IMG/VR virus record: IMGVR_UViG_3300020204_000079
Coordinates: 1 to 56,367 of that record
Origin: a virus
DNA length: 56,367 nucleotides
Reading direction: 5' to 3' (one strand)
Numbering within the stretch: the stretch's first letter is position 1; each line of letters opens with the position of its first letter. Of this stretch, positions 18,017 through 26,229 are shown in pieces. The position numbers were made by a program, and so were the translations under genes. The notes beneath the pieces are model-generated. The model worked only from the letters and a program-made list of their open reading frames with translations, searched no databases and was not told where the DNA came from.

Positions 18017-19278
18017 TGGCTTTCTTGCTCTCATCTCAACTTGGCGGCAGCACTGCTTCAGCTGACAAACGTATTTACAAAAACTATCAGGAGTATATTA
18101 CCCCCGGGTCTTATACCTTCACTGTACCGGCTGGCGTTTCGTCGGTTCGAGCAATAGTAATCGGCGCAGGCGGTAGCGGTGCCAACGGTGAATATAACAA
18201 TGGCGGGGGTGGCGGTGGGGGCTTCGCTATGGGCGTTTATGCCGTGACCCCTGGTCAAAGTATTACCGTTACCGTCGGAACGGGGGGACACAATAATACC
18301 TCCGGTACTGGATATAACAGCAGCGGTGGAACCGCGGGGACGGCTGGCGGTAGCTCCTCTTTCGGTGCTTTTTGCTCTGCCACCGGCGGCTCGGGCGGAC
18401 AAAATAACAGCGGTGGCACTCGCGTCAGCGGCGGCTCCGGCTCCGGCGGCACCATTATTAACAGTACCGGCGGTCAAGGCGGCGGTGGGCGCGGTTACGG
18501 CGGCTGTAACTGGTGCAGTCAAAGCGAGGGGTACGGCGGTGGTGGCGGTGGCGCCCCCGGAAACTTCAACGTCACTACTGGGTTCAGAGGCGGGGATGGC
18601 GGGCAGAAATCTTATGGCTGGTCTGGGTGCGGCGGAGGCGGCGGAGGCATTGGAGGCAATGGAGGGGATGGCGGCACCTGGCCTGACAGTAGCAGCAACA
18701 TACAGGGATTTGGCGCTGGCGGTGGCGGATATGGCGGTGCCGGACAAAACGGGCAATCGTCAACCACAGACCGCAACAACTTCGGCGGCGGCGGATTAAG
18801 TTCACTCAATGTACGCGCATTGGGCGCAAACAACAGCGATGCGTCTGGACCGGGTCAAGCTGCGGCTGCTATTGCTGACTTTGGCGGCGTTGCCGCTGCT
18901 GCTTATGTAGCGCTCCCTGCCGGTAGCGGTTCTAGCTTCACCGTTAGTGAACAGTCATTTGCAACCCCCAGACTGTTGAACGCTAATGAAGGCGGTGGCG
19001 GCGGCGGCGGTTCTTACAGCGGCACCCAGTCCTCTGGAACAGGTGGTGCTGGCGGTGCTGGCGGCGGTGGCGGCGGCGGTGCCTCCTATTCCACCAACAG
19101 CGGGTTTGGCGGTGCTGGCGGCTTTATGGGCGGTGGTGGCGGCGGCTACGGCTCCTCGGGGCGCGGCGCTCAAGGAGGCGCAGGCGGCGGTGGTGGCGGC
19201 AATGGCGGGGCTTACGCCTGGTACTACGCCGGTGGTGGTGGTGGCGGCAACGGCTATGTTGCAATCGAGTGGGCTTAA
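18016..19278 (+). CDS. Glycine-rich tail/adhesin protein
   Basis: 420 residues from ATG 18016, which overlaps the previous stop. After an N-terminal beta segment (Y-T-F-T-V-P-A-G-V, typical of the phage Gly-rich receptor-binding domain), the rest is dominated by Gly, Ser, Ala and Asn in runs such as G-G-G-G-G-G. Such domains form polyglycine-helix sandwiches in tail tip adhesins. The GC-rich repeats make long antisense frames here meaningless. Confidence 0.82.
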   Translation: MAFLLSSQLGGSTASADKRIYKNYQEYITPGSYTFTVPAGVSSVRAIVIGAGGSGANGEYNNGGGGGGGFAMGVYAVTPGQSITVTVGTGGHNNTSGTGYNSSGGTAGTAGGSSSFGAFCSATGGSGGQNNSGGTRVSGGSGSGGTIINSTGGQGGGGRGYGGCNWCSQSEGYGGGGGGAPGNFNVTTGFRGGDGGQKSYGWSGCGGGGGGIGGNGGDGGTWPDSSSNIQGFGAGGGGYGGAGQNGQSSTTDRNNFGGGGLSSLNVRALGANNSDASGPGQAAAAIADFGGVAAAAYVALPAGSGSSFTVSEQSFATPRLLNANEGGGGGGGSYSGTQSSGTGGAGGAGGGGGGGASYSTNSGFGGAGGFMGGGGGGYGSSGRGAQGGAGGGGGGNGGAYAWYYAGGGGGGNGYVAIEWA

Positions 19279-19291
19279 TAAGGAGTAAGAA

Positions 19292-19588
19292 ATGAAAAAT
19301 TGGGCAAGAATTGAAAACGAAATTGTTTGTGAAACAACAAACATCGATCCTGTCGGTCGCTTCCACCCTTCTCTTGTTTGGACTAAGTGTCCCGCAGAAG
19401 TTCAGGGTGGCTGGACTCATAACAACGGCACTTTTACCGCACCGGCTCGGCATCAAACTACAGCGCAAGATTTAGCTCCGGGTCGAAATCTTGAGGGCTT
19501 GACTGCCGCCGAGATCGCGGCGTTCCAGGAACTGGCGGACATTCTTAACTCCAACGCTGACAGTTTGCGCGTAGCAATCGAGGCTTAA
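19292..19588 (+). CDS. Small tail-associated protein, 98 aa
   Basis: 98 residues behind AAGGAGTAAGA. Begins K-N-W-A-R-I-E-N-E-I-V and contains D-P-V-G-R-F-H-P-S-L-V-W, a motif I have seen in short genes beside phage tail fibres; possibly a fibre assembly or capping protein. Followed immediately by the Cys-rich gene and the bilin cassette. Confidence 0.65.
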   Translation: MKNWARIENEIVCETTNIDPVGRFHPSLVWTKCPAEVQGGWTHNNGTFTAPARHQTTAQDLAPGRNLEGLTAAEIAAFQELADILNSNADSLRVAIEA

Positions 19589-19589
19589 T

Positions 19590-19775
19590 ATGAATCAAAA
19601 AACAAATACCCCAATCCTTGCACCGAAAGACGTGCGATCTGCAAGAAAGTCTGTTTGCGACTCTTGCGAGTTCAAGCACCAGACTGTCCCGGTTTGCACT
19701 CAATGCAAATGCGTAATCATTGCAAAGGTTATGCTTGCATCTGCCGAGTGTCCAAAGGATAAGTGGACCGCATGA
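19590..19775 (+). CDS. Small Cys-rich (zinc-ribbon-like) protein
   Basis: 61 residues with Cys at 23, 26, 36, 39, 41 and 54, spaced as C-x2-C ... C-x2-C-x-C ... C-P-K-D-K-W. Related small proteins with a C-P-x-x-K-W ending are common in environmental phages. Zinc binding is most likely. Because it directly precedes and overlaps (ATGA) the heme oxygenase gene, an iron-binding or electron-transfer role cannot be excluded, but nothing in the sequence requires it. Confidence 0.75.
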   Translation: MNQKTNTPILAPKDVRSARKSVCDSCEFKHQTVPVCTQCKCVIIAKVMLASAECPKDKWTA

Positions 19776-20320
19776 GTTTGCGTGATGCCATTAAAGAGCA
19801 GCATGAGGAGGCTGAGCGCCATCCTCTGACGACTGTTATGATGGCTGGGTCTTTGACGCCGCAAGCTTATGCAGAACTTTTGGCAAACCAATTGATTGTT
19901 TATCAAGCAATTGAAAGCAGAGCTTCGTATTTTGGAATTTCTCAATCCCTGCCTGGGGTCGAGCGATCCGGCTTGATAATGGAAGACCTTATTGAGCTTT
20001 CAGATATGTGTGGCGGTCTTGAATTCTTTGCGTCCAAAGCAACCGCTACTCAACGAGAAAGAATCAATGATCTTGACGTTGATGGCGTAATTGCCAACAT
20101 GTATGTTCACCATATGGCTGACATGTACGGCGGTCAGATTCTGAAAAGCAAGTTGCCCGGGAAGTGTCGGCGTTATGACTTCGACGACAGAAGCGCTCTT
20201 GTTTCTGGTATTAGAGCAATGCTGAAAGATGAGATGGCTTCAGAGGCTAATCTTGCGTTTGAGTTCACCCTTCAGCTTTTTGACGATGTCGCAGACAAGC
20301 ACGGTCTTCTCGCAGCTTGA
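19772..20320 (+). CDS. ho: Heme oxygenase
   Basis: 182 residues from ATG 19772 (4-base overlap with the previous stop, AAGGAT upstream; GTG 19763 is a weaker alternative). Heme oxygenase opens heme to biliverdin, releasing iron and CO with electrons from ferredoxin. Visible family features: proximal-helix His11 in H-E-E-A-E (equivalent to His25 of HO-1), Y-A-E-L-L and Y-Q-A-I-E, and the distal-helix motif A-D-M-Y-G-G-Q (residues 116-122), where Asp117, Gly120 and Gly121 match the Asp140/Gly143/Gly144 water-network and hinge residues. It is shorter than plant or cyanobacterial HO (~240) but includes the core. The next gene, a bilin reductase, overlaps it by 35 bases. Confidence 0.9.
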   Translation: MSLRDAIKEQHEEAERHPLTTVMMAGSLTPQAYAELLANQLIVYQAIESRASYFGISQSLPGVERSGLIMEDLIELSDMCGGLEFFASKATATQRERINDLDVDGVIANMYVHHMADMYGGQILKSKLPGKCRRYDFDDRSALVSGIRAMLKDEMASEANLAFEFTLQLFDDVADKHGLLAA

Positions 20321-20954
20321 AATATTTAAAGATGAGCTTGTAAAAGTTCTTGATACTTACCCGCCTGTAGACGAAGGTCACGATTTCCCGTGGGAAAACC
20401 ACGTTTGGACTTCGCCCACATTTAGGCGCGCACATCTTGACGTTGTTGACGCAAGACACACAAAGCGCCTATACATGTTGCACTTGACTGTTTTTCCGAA
20501 CACGTCTAGCGGTGCGCCCATATTTGGTTTTGACCTAATCGCTGGTCCCAACAAAGTTACTGGCGCTTTCCACGACTTCAGCCCAATCGACCGAAGCCAC
20601 CCTATGGTTGCTTGGTTCGCTTGTCGTGTTTCTGAAATGGCTTGGAGTAAAAGGCGGCAGCTTCCCCCGTGGGCTGAAGAAATTTTTAGCGCCAGTATGG
20701 TAGCTGCTGGAAACATCACTGATGAGTCAGAACTAAGGGCAGTATTAAATCTTGCCTACGATAACCTCCGCTACTATATTAACAATGTAGATGTTGGCAG
20801 CGGCATGTTTATCAAGAAGCAAAATAAATATTGTCAAAATCAAAAGATGAATCCACATACTCCAAAAGTAATGGCTTCGCTCGGCTTTGAAGAGGATTTG
20901 ATCTATGAGTTTATTCAAAAGTGTCTTTTCCCAGAGCTTCCAGAGTCTGGTTGA
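20286..20954 (+). CDS. Ferredoxin-dependent bilin reductase (PcyA/PcyX-like)
   Basis: 222 residues from ATG 20286 inside the heme oxygenase gene (an upstream ATG at 20229 is less likely). The family reduces biliverdin to phycobilins using ferredoxin. Compared from memory with Synechocystis PcyA: P-x-F-R-R-A-H-L-D matches P-Q-F-R-K-M-H-L-E, L-H-L-T-V-F-P matches L-H-C-V-M-F-P, P-I-F-G-F-D-L-I-A-G matches P-L-F-G-C-D-I-V-A-G, L-P-P-W-A-E-E-I-F-S matches L-P-P-W-G-E-I-F-S, and Y-C-Q-N-Q-K with a C-terminal L-F. His66 and Asp83 correspond to PcyA His88 and Asp105. Glu76 is replaced by Asp52 and Asp220 by Pro190. No ferredoxin gene is present, so host ferredoxin is needed. Product (phycoerythrobilin or phycocyanobilin) unknown. 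Confidence 0.92.
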   Translation: MSQTSTVFSQLEIFKDELVKVLDTYPPVDEGHDFPWENHVWTSPTFRRAHLDVVDARHTKRLYMLHLTVFPNTSSGAPIFGFDLIAGPNKVTGAFHDFSPIDRSHPMVAWFACRVSEMAWSKRRQLPPWAEEIFSASMVAAGNITDESELRAVLNLAYDNLRYYINNVDVGSGMFIKKQNKYCQNQKMNPHTPKVMASLGFEEDLIYEFIQKCLFPELPESG

Positions 20955-21060
20955 TTTTTTTGTTACGCACCAGGAAGATTTTTATAAAGCGCTTGCATCT
21001 ATGGCTTGTGGATGGGTCGCTATAAAAGATTGGGAAAAAGATGGATCAGACAGTTTTTAA
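20905..21060 (+). CDS. Possible small protein, 51 aa
   Basis: Open frame from ATG 20905 within the end of the bilin reductase gene to TAA 21060, overlapping the next gene by 20 bases. It fills the otherwise empty 86 bases between the two. The product is short with Phe- and Ser-rich N terminus and A-S-M-A-C-G-W-V-A-I-K-D-W. No family recognised; tight packing supports it, length argues for caution. Confidence 0.45.
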   Translation: MSLFKSVFSQSFQSLVDFFVTHQEDFYKALASMACGWVAIKDWEKDGSDSF

Positions 21061-21304
21061 TTGGGTTGTTGCTTGTTGCGGCGCGCTAGGAGGCTGGATT
21101 TTGAAAGTCATCTGGGAAGCAATCAAAGACCTGAAAGACGACATTAGAACCGTAGACAAAAACGTCAACGATCATTATGTCAGACGCGATGATTTTAAAG
21201 ATGCCGTGAAAGAGATTAAAGAAGATATGCGCGACGGTTTCAACAAGGTGGATACTACACTTGCGCTTCTTTTCAAGAGGCTCGAACACAAAGAAGACAA
21301 GTGA
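21041..21304 (+). CDS. Small membrane-anchored coiled-coil protein
   Basis: 87 residues behind GGGAAAAAG. One hydrophobic segment (residues ~5-24) is followed by a charged helix with D-D-I-R-T-V-D-K-N-V-N-D-H and a V-D-T-T-L coil. This shape resembles small phage proteins of the hemolysin-XhlA/holin-associated type, but it is far from the lysis cassette. Membrane localisation is predicted, function unknown. Confidence 0.65.
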   Translation: MDQTVFNWVVACCGALGGWILKVIWEAIKDLKDDIRTVDKNVNDHYVRRDDFKDAVKEIKEDMRDGFNKVDTTLALLFKRLEHKEDK

Positions 21305-21311
21305 GAACGTA

Positions 21312-23939
21312 ATGGCAATCTTCACCATCAAAGGCTTCTCCGGAATGAAGCCAATACTGGACCCAAGATTGCTTCAGCCAGGTGAAGCGCAGCTTTCAAA
21401 GAACGTGCGCATCCAGTCAGGGTCAATCGTTCCTTACAAACAAAACGGCATAACTGCTTTTTCAATCAACCGCAATCCGTTATCTAGCGTCCGCACTATT
21501 TACCCAGTACTTCCTGCCGGAAGCGCGTCTAGTGCCAATACCAAATGGTTGTCCTGGACTACTGATGTGTATGTAATCGAGTCTCCGGTAATGAGCGACC
21601 AGTGGAATCGGTTGTACTGGAGCGGTGAGAACGAGCCGAGGTACGGACCCAAAGAGTTCATCACTTCTGGCGCAGCGCCATATCCGTCGCAATACTACGA
21701 GCTTGGCATTCCGAAGCCAGCTGGTAAACCTGTTGCTACTGGCGCTCCAATTACTGAAGTCACAAGCAACACCAGGGAATACGCGGTCACTTATTACACT
21801 GGCTCACAAGAATCAAGCCTTGGCACCACAGCAAGCACGTCGTGCATCAAGAATCATTTTGACTATGGTCTTTATGACCTTACTCTGTCGGTGAACAATG
21901 CTGTCGCAACAGCTGTCTTTGTTAACTCGCACGACTTCAGCGTTGACGACTTCGTCAAACTAACAAATGTGGCGACCGCCTTTAAGGTCACAGAGGTTGT
22001 TAACTCAAAAACGATTCTCTTCAATGTTGGGGGGACTGTTGTTCCTGGTGGGGTTACCACTGCTTCCCGTCGTGTTATGGCGAAGGTGGCGCTTACTGCG
22101 TTGCCTAACACTGGCAACTTCCAGCAGTCTGTTACCCAAAAACGAATTTATAGGAAGAAAGACGGAACCTGGACGCTGCTCGCCACAGTTCCGCTCGCAC
22201 AGCAAACATACGAAGACTTACTGCAAGATTCTGAATTTAATGGCTCGGCGATCAGTAACGCAGTGTTGTACACGCCAGCCAAGCCCACGACTCCTCCAAC
22301 CGCGGGGTATGGCATCGGTGACACATCTCTGGCAGATAACGCTGCATCTGGATCACCAGTGGCTACATCTATCAGGGTTTATGCTTATAGCTGGGTACAC
22401 GATGCTGGCTTTGAAAGCCCTCTTTCCGATTCCAGCGGCATGGTTCAAGTTGTCGATGCCCTGACCCGAGTCAAGGTGACGATGTCTGACAGCATCCCAG
22501 ATGGCTGCTCGAAGAAACGTATCTATCGACAGGATGTTGCTCAGTCTGGCAGCGGACTGCTCACCATACCCAGCGCAAACTACAAGCTGGTAAGCGAAGT
22601 ACCAGCCTCACAAATTTCTTACGAAGACACTTTGCCACAGTCTGGGCTGAGCAGCCGTGCTGCGCCGACGAATCCATCCGGGATCACACCCCCAGAAGAA
22701 TTTTTTGGTGCTGTTGGAACAGCGCAGCCTGTTCGGAATTCTGAGACAAGAGTTTATGTATACACATACGTCTCTGAGTATGGTGAAGAGGGTCCGCCCA
22801 GTGATCCGTCTGAAGCAATTGATATTGATCCAGACTTTCCCGTCACCATTACTGGTTTTTCTGGGGCGCCAACTGGCAATTACAACGTCGCTAAGATTTA
22901 TATCTACCGCACGTCAACCGCAGCCGCGGGCGCAACCAACTATCAGTTGGTCAATACTGTAGAGAACGGCACCCCCGTTGGGCAGTCGACTTATACCGAC
23001 AAGGTTCTTCAGTCAGCCCTTGGCGAGGTAATCCCATCCATTGGGTGGGTAGCTCCGCCATCTGACCTACAAGGGCTAAGCCTGATGGCGAACGGCATTG
23101 CGGTTGGCTGGAGCGATAACAGAACGCTTTGCTTTTCTGAGCCTTACCAGCCGCATGCCTTCCCGACCAAGTATCAAATTACGGTTGACTTTGATGTAGT
23201 CGGCATCGCCGTCATGGGTCAGTCAGCGGTCATATTGACCCAAGGCTTTCCATACATTGTTAGCGGTGTTGATCCGGCGTCTATGACGCTTACAAAGCTG
23301 GCGCTTGAACAAGCGTGTGTATCGCGTCGGTCAATTGTCGAGATGGGTCCGGGCATTATGTATGCGTCTCCGGACGGTCTGGTAATGGTTTCTCAAAGTG
23401 GGGCAGATGTTGTCACTAAGAAAATCCTCAGCCAAGCCCAGTGGCAAGCTTATAGCCCATCAAGTATTCACGCTTACTGGTTTGAGAACCGATACCACGG
23501 TTTTTATTTGAGCGGCGATTCTTACAAGATGTTTGTCTTTGATCCGTCCAGCGAAACCGCAACATGGACAGAAACAGACTTGTCTGGTTTTGCTGCCCAC
23601 AAGATTGTTCAGGAAGACAAGCTGTACGTTCTTGACAGCATTGGGTTAAAAACACTGTTTGGCGGTACTGGTAACTTAACCTACGCTTGGAAGAGCAAGA
23701 TTGCTGAGCTACCTTCTCCTGGCACATTTTCTTTTGGTCAGGTGCAAGCAGATGCATACCCTGTCAACGTAAAGATCACCGCTGACGGCAGCGAGTATAG
23801 CTATGTAGCTACAAGCATTTCGCCGTTCCGCTTGCAGTCTGGGTTTATGGCGCGAGAGTGGGTTATTGAAGTTTCTGGTACATCTCAAATTAACACTATA
23901 GCTATTGCCCAAAGCGCATGGGAGCTTAAATCAGCATGA
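21312..23939 (+). CDS. Large tail protein with repeated beta domains
   Basis: 875 residues from ATG 21312 (the frame extends upstream to 21261 but overlaps the previous gene). Opening F-S-G-M-K-P-I-L-D-P-R-L-L is shared by conserved tail proteins in environmental podophages. Three or four Ig/FN3-like modules with Y-V-Y-T-Y-V-S-E-Y-G-E-E-G-P-P-S repeats (about residues 150-580) lead into a propeller-like C-terminal third. Probably a structural hub or nozzle protein of the short tail. Confidence 0.75.
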   Translation: MAIFTIKGFSGMKPILDPRLLQPGEAQLSKNVRIQSGSIVPYKQNGITAFSINRNPLSSVRTIYPVLPAGSASSANTKWLSWTTDVYVIESPVMSDQWNRLYWSGENEPRYGPKEFITSGAAPYPSQYYELGIPKPAGKPVATGAPITEVTSNTREYAVTYYTGSQESSLGTTASTSCIKNHFDYGLYDLTLSVNNAVATAVFVNSHDFSVDDFVKLTNVATAFKVTEVVNSKTILFNVGGTVVPGGVTTASRRVMAKVALTALPNTGNFQQSVTQKRIYRKKDGTWTLLATVPLAQQTYEDLLQDSEFNGSAISNAVLYTPAKPTTPPTAGYGIGDTSLADNAASGSPVATSIRVYAYSWVHDAGFESPLSDSSGMVQVVDALTRVKVTMSDSIPDGCSKKRIYRQDVAQSGSGLLTIPSANYKLVSEVPASQISYEDTLPQSGLSSRAAPTNPSGITPPEEFFGAVGTAQPVRNSETRVYVYTYVSEYGEEGPPSDPSEAIDIDPDFPVTITGFSGAPTGNYNVAKIYIYRTSTAAAGATNYQLVNTVENGTPVGQSTYTDKVLQSALGEVIPSIGWVAPPSDLQGLSLMANGIAVGWSDNRTLCFSEPYQPHAFPTKYQITVDFDVVGIAVMGQSAVILTQGFPYIVSGVDPASMTLTKLALEQACVSRRSIVEMGPGIMYASPDGLVMVSQSGADVVTKKILSQAQWQAYSPSSIHAYWFENRYHGFYLSGDSYKMFVFDPSSETATWTETDLSGFAAHKIVQEDKLYVLDSIGLKTLFGGTGNLTYAWKSKIAELPSPGTFSFGQVQADAYPVNVKITADGSEYSYVATSISPFRLQSGFMAREWVIEVSGTSQINTIAIAQSAWELKSA

Positions 23940-25690
23940 CTACCAAGCTTCCTTCAATCCCTGACTTTGATGGTAGCAATATCAAAGAAGTTTTAAACGC
24001 GCTCAAAGAAACAAGCGAAATTCGAGTCGGTCATCGAGGAGACAAGAAAGATGCTGGCGTTACGTTCCGAGATTTAGAGGCGCTCAAGCTGGTTCAGCCC
24101 GAGGAGGATGCTGTAACAACAGAGGGCGGCTCCGTATCTAGGACATCCGCATCGACGCTTGGCGGTAGGTATGCTGTTCCAGCCATAAGAGTTCCAACGT
24201 ATAACCCAGGAACCGATTTTACGCAGCCGCCGCCAGCAACTCAGCTTTTTGGAACAGCTGTTTTTGACACTGTTCTTTTGACTTGGAATGTTGTTGGATT
24301 TCCTAACCCTAGCTTCTGGGAAATTTACAGAGCTTTTGTTGATGATGTTGCTCAAGCCCAGCGGATCGGTACAAGTACATCTCAAAACTTTACCGATAAA
24401 ACGGGCGGCGAAGCTAAAACTTATTACTACTGGGTAAAGACCGTATCTGCGGCTGGTGTCAGGTCTGCTTGGAATAGCTCAAAAGGAACAGCTGTTACGA
24501 CAGGGGTTCCTGTTGCTGTAGTTTTGAAAGCTCTGGAGAATCAAATCCTGGAGTCTTCCTTAAACAGGGTGCTTGCTGAAAGGCTCAACGATGCCGAGGC
24601 TGGCAGTGGTCTTGCTAACGCCAGGATTACAGCCGAAGCAAAAACACGGGCGCAACAAATTCTTGCTGAGGCGGTAGCCCGCGGCGCTGCGATTACTCAA
24701 GAAGCCAACACCCGCCAAACCGCTGACCAGTCGCTGTCTCAACAGATCACAACAGTAACAGCCGCTGTTAACTCAAACGCAGCAGCCATTCAGACTGAAA
24801 CAACTGCCAGGATCGCGGGTGATTCGACTGTAGCTGAGCAAGTTACTACTCTTGCATCTCAAGTGCAGAACGCCGGTTACGCGACAACCGTCGCAGTTCA
24901 GCAGAACTTCTACGCCAAGGCGAGCGGTCAGTCGCTTGAGGGTCAGTACACTGTCAAGATCGACTTAAACGGTCATGTGTCCGGTTTTGGTCTGGCATCC
25001 TCTGCTGTCAACGATACGCCCACATCAGCCTTCATTGTTAGAGCCGACAAGTTTGCAATCGTAGAGCCTGGTAGCAGCGGAAACAGCTTAAACAACAATC
25101 CGCTGTCTTACTCAATTCCGTTCTTTGTTACTGGCGGCAGCACTTTCATTAAGTCTGCCTTCATTCAAAACGCCAGTATTGACGATGCAAAGATAGGGAG
25201 CGTCAGCGCCAAGAAGATTACCGCGGGTTACGTCAACGCGACCATTGGATTCAACGGCGCACAGGTATACGGCGCTCAGCTTTATGCTGGCGGATCGGTT
25301 AGTGTCAGCTATGACGGTCAGGGCTTTGCGACTGGATTTTCCGCCAACAACCCTACGTTCAAAGTTGAGAACGGCGACGTAGAGGTGGTCGCTGCGAACT
25401 TCAGAATCAAAACGCAAGCATTCAGCAGTACAACGATTACTCCATTCGAGGTGGTTAATGGCGTTGTAAGAATTACGAATGCTGCCATAGGCGTGGGCAC
25501 CATCACTATGGCAAACATTGCTGAAGTCATTCAGTCCGACGGTTACTACAGCGGTAGTAGCAGCGGCTGGCAGATTACAAAGAGTGGCGCTGCTACTTTT
25601 AATGACGCAACTATTCGTGGTGTTCTAAAGTCTAGCGACAACAACTTTATCATTGATCTCAAAAACAAATTCATTTCCATTTCTGTATGA
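23936..25690 (+). CDS. Tail fibre/tip protein with gpJ-like C-terminal region
   Basis: 584 residues. An FN3-like domain (about residues 95-190) is followed by a helical coiled stretch (about 200-310) and then a region (about 315-450) with G-Y-A-T-T-V-A-V-Q-Q-N, G-Q-Y-T-V-K-I-D-L-N-G-H-V-S-G-F-G and F-I-V-R-A-D-K-F-A-I-V, which is the DUF1983 region of lambda gpJ-type tail tip proteins. The large N-terminal part of gpJ is absent. Overlaps its neighbours by 4 bases on both sides. Confidence 0.83.
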   Translation: MTTKLPSIPDFDGSNIKEVLNALKETSEIRVGHRGDKKDAGVTFRDLEALKLVQPEEDAVTTEGGSVSRTSASTLGGRYAVPAIRVPTYNPGTDFTQPPPATQLFGTAVFDTVLLTWNVVGFPNPSFWEIYRAFVDDVAQAQRIGTSTSQNFTDKTGGEAKTYYYWVKTVSAAGVRSAWNSSKGTAVTTGVPVAVVLKALENQILESSLNRVLAERLNDAEAGSGLANARITAEAKTRAQQILAEAVARGAAITQEANTRQTADQSLSQQITTVTAAVNSNAAAIQTETTARIAGDSTVAEQVTTLASQVQNAGYATTVAVQQNFYAKASGQSLEGQYTVKIDLNGHVSGFGLASSAVNDTPTSAFIVRADKFAIVEPGSSGNSLNNNPLSYSIPFFVTGGSTFIKSAFIQNASIDDAKIGSVSAKKITAGYVNATIGFNGAQVYGAQLYAGGSVSVSYDGQGFATGFSANNPTFKVENGDVEVVAANFRIKTQAFSSTTITPFEVVNGVVRITNAAIGVGTITMANIAEVIQSDGYYSGSSSGWQITKSGAATFNDATIRGVLKSSDNNFIIDLKNKFISISV

Positions 25691-26229
25691 AAATTGACGA
25701 GTTGATCCTTGCCGCTGATGCTGGAGATAGGCTGGACATAGTAATGGGTGAGCTTGTTCGTAAGGATAATGGGTTTTTGCTTGCCTCTAAATCTCTTGGG
25801 CAGAATGTTGTGTATGTGGACAAGATTCAAAGGACATACGCTTTAATTACACCAAAGACAGAATACAGGGGGCGGAACTACAAACTCAAGCAATCTGACT
25901 GCGTCCGCCTGGTGCTTGAGTGGCTTGCCCGTGAGCGAAATATTACATCCAAGGTTGATGGAACAAATCTGCTAGAGTTTTATGCCCGCCTTGACAACAG
26001 ATTGTTTGTTGATGCATATAAGCGCGGAGCTATTGCTATCTCTAAAGATTTTGGATTTAATGAAGTCGAAGTCTCTAATATAAATGTTGGTGATGTTATT
26101 GGTATTCACAATCATATTGGTGTAGTCGTTTCTGAAGGCATGATGCTTCATCACTTGCCACAAAAGTTATCGAGCATAGACCCAATTAACTTTGCCTCCA
26201 TTACTCAGGTGTTTAGGTATGCCAACTAA
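25687..26229 (+). CDS. NlpC/P60-like tail peptidase (lambda gpK-like)
   Basis: 180 residues. A Q-S-D-C-V-R-L-V motif places the nucleophile at Cys72; G-D-V-I-G-I-H-N-H-I-G-V-V-V supplies His143, and L-H-H at 154-156 the usual trailing His element. This is the NlpC/P60 cysteine peptidase pattern found in lambda gpK-like tail proteins, which open peptidoglycan during DNA entry. The N-terminal ~60 residues look like a small beta domain. ATGA overlap with the gpJ-like gene supports a tail-tip role. Confidence 0.75.
   Translation: MKIDELILAADAGDRLDIVMGELVRKDNGFLLASKSLGQNVVYVDKIQRTYALITPKTEYRGRNYKLKQSDCVRLVLEWLARERNITSKVDGTNLLEFYARLDNRLFVDAYKRGAIAISKDFGFNEVEVSNINVGDVIGIHNHIGVVVSEGMMLHHLPQKLSSIDPINFASITQVFRYAN

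Noticed and set aside
18058-18756. Ala/Thr-rich minus-strand frame in the Gly-rich gene
   Set aside because: GGC/GCC repeats give open frames on both strands; the plus-strand Gly-rich adhesin is the known type.
19772-20320. TenA/thiaminase-like or generic helical protein
   Set aside because: The His-x-x-Ala-Glu proximal helix and D-x-x-G-G-Q distal helix are specific to heme oxygenase, and the next gene uses its product.
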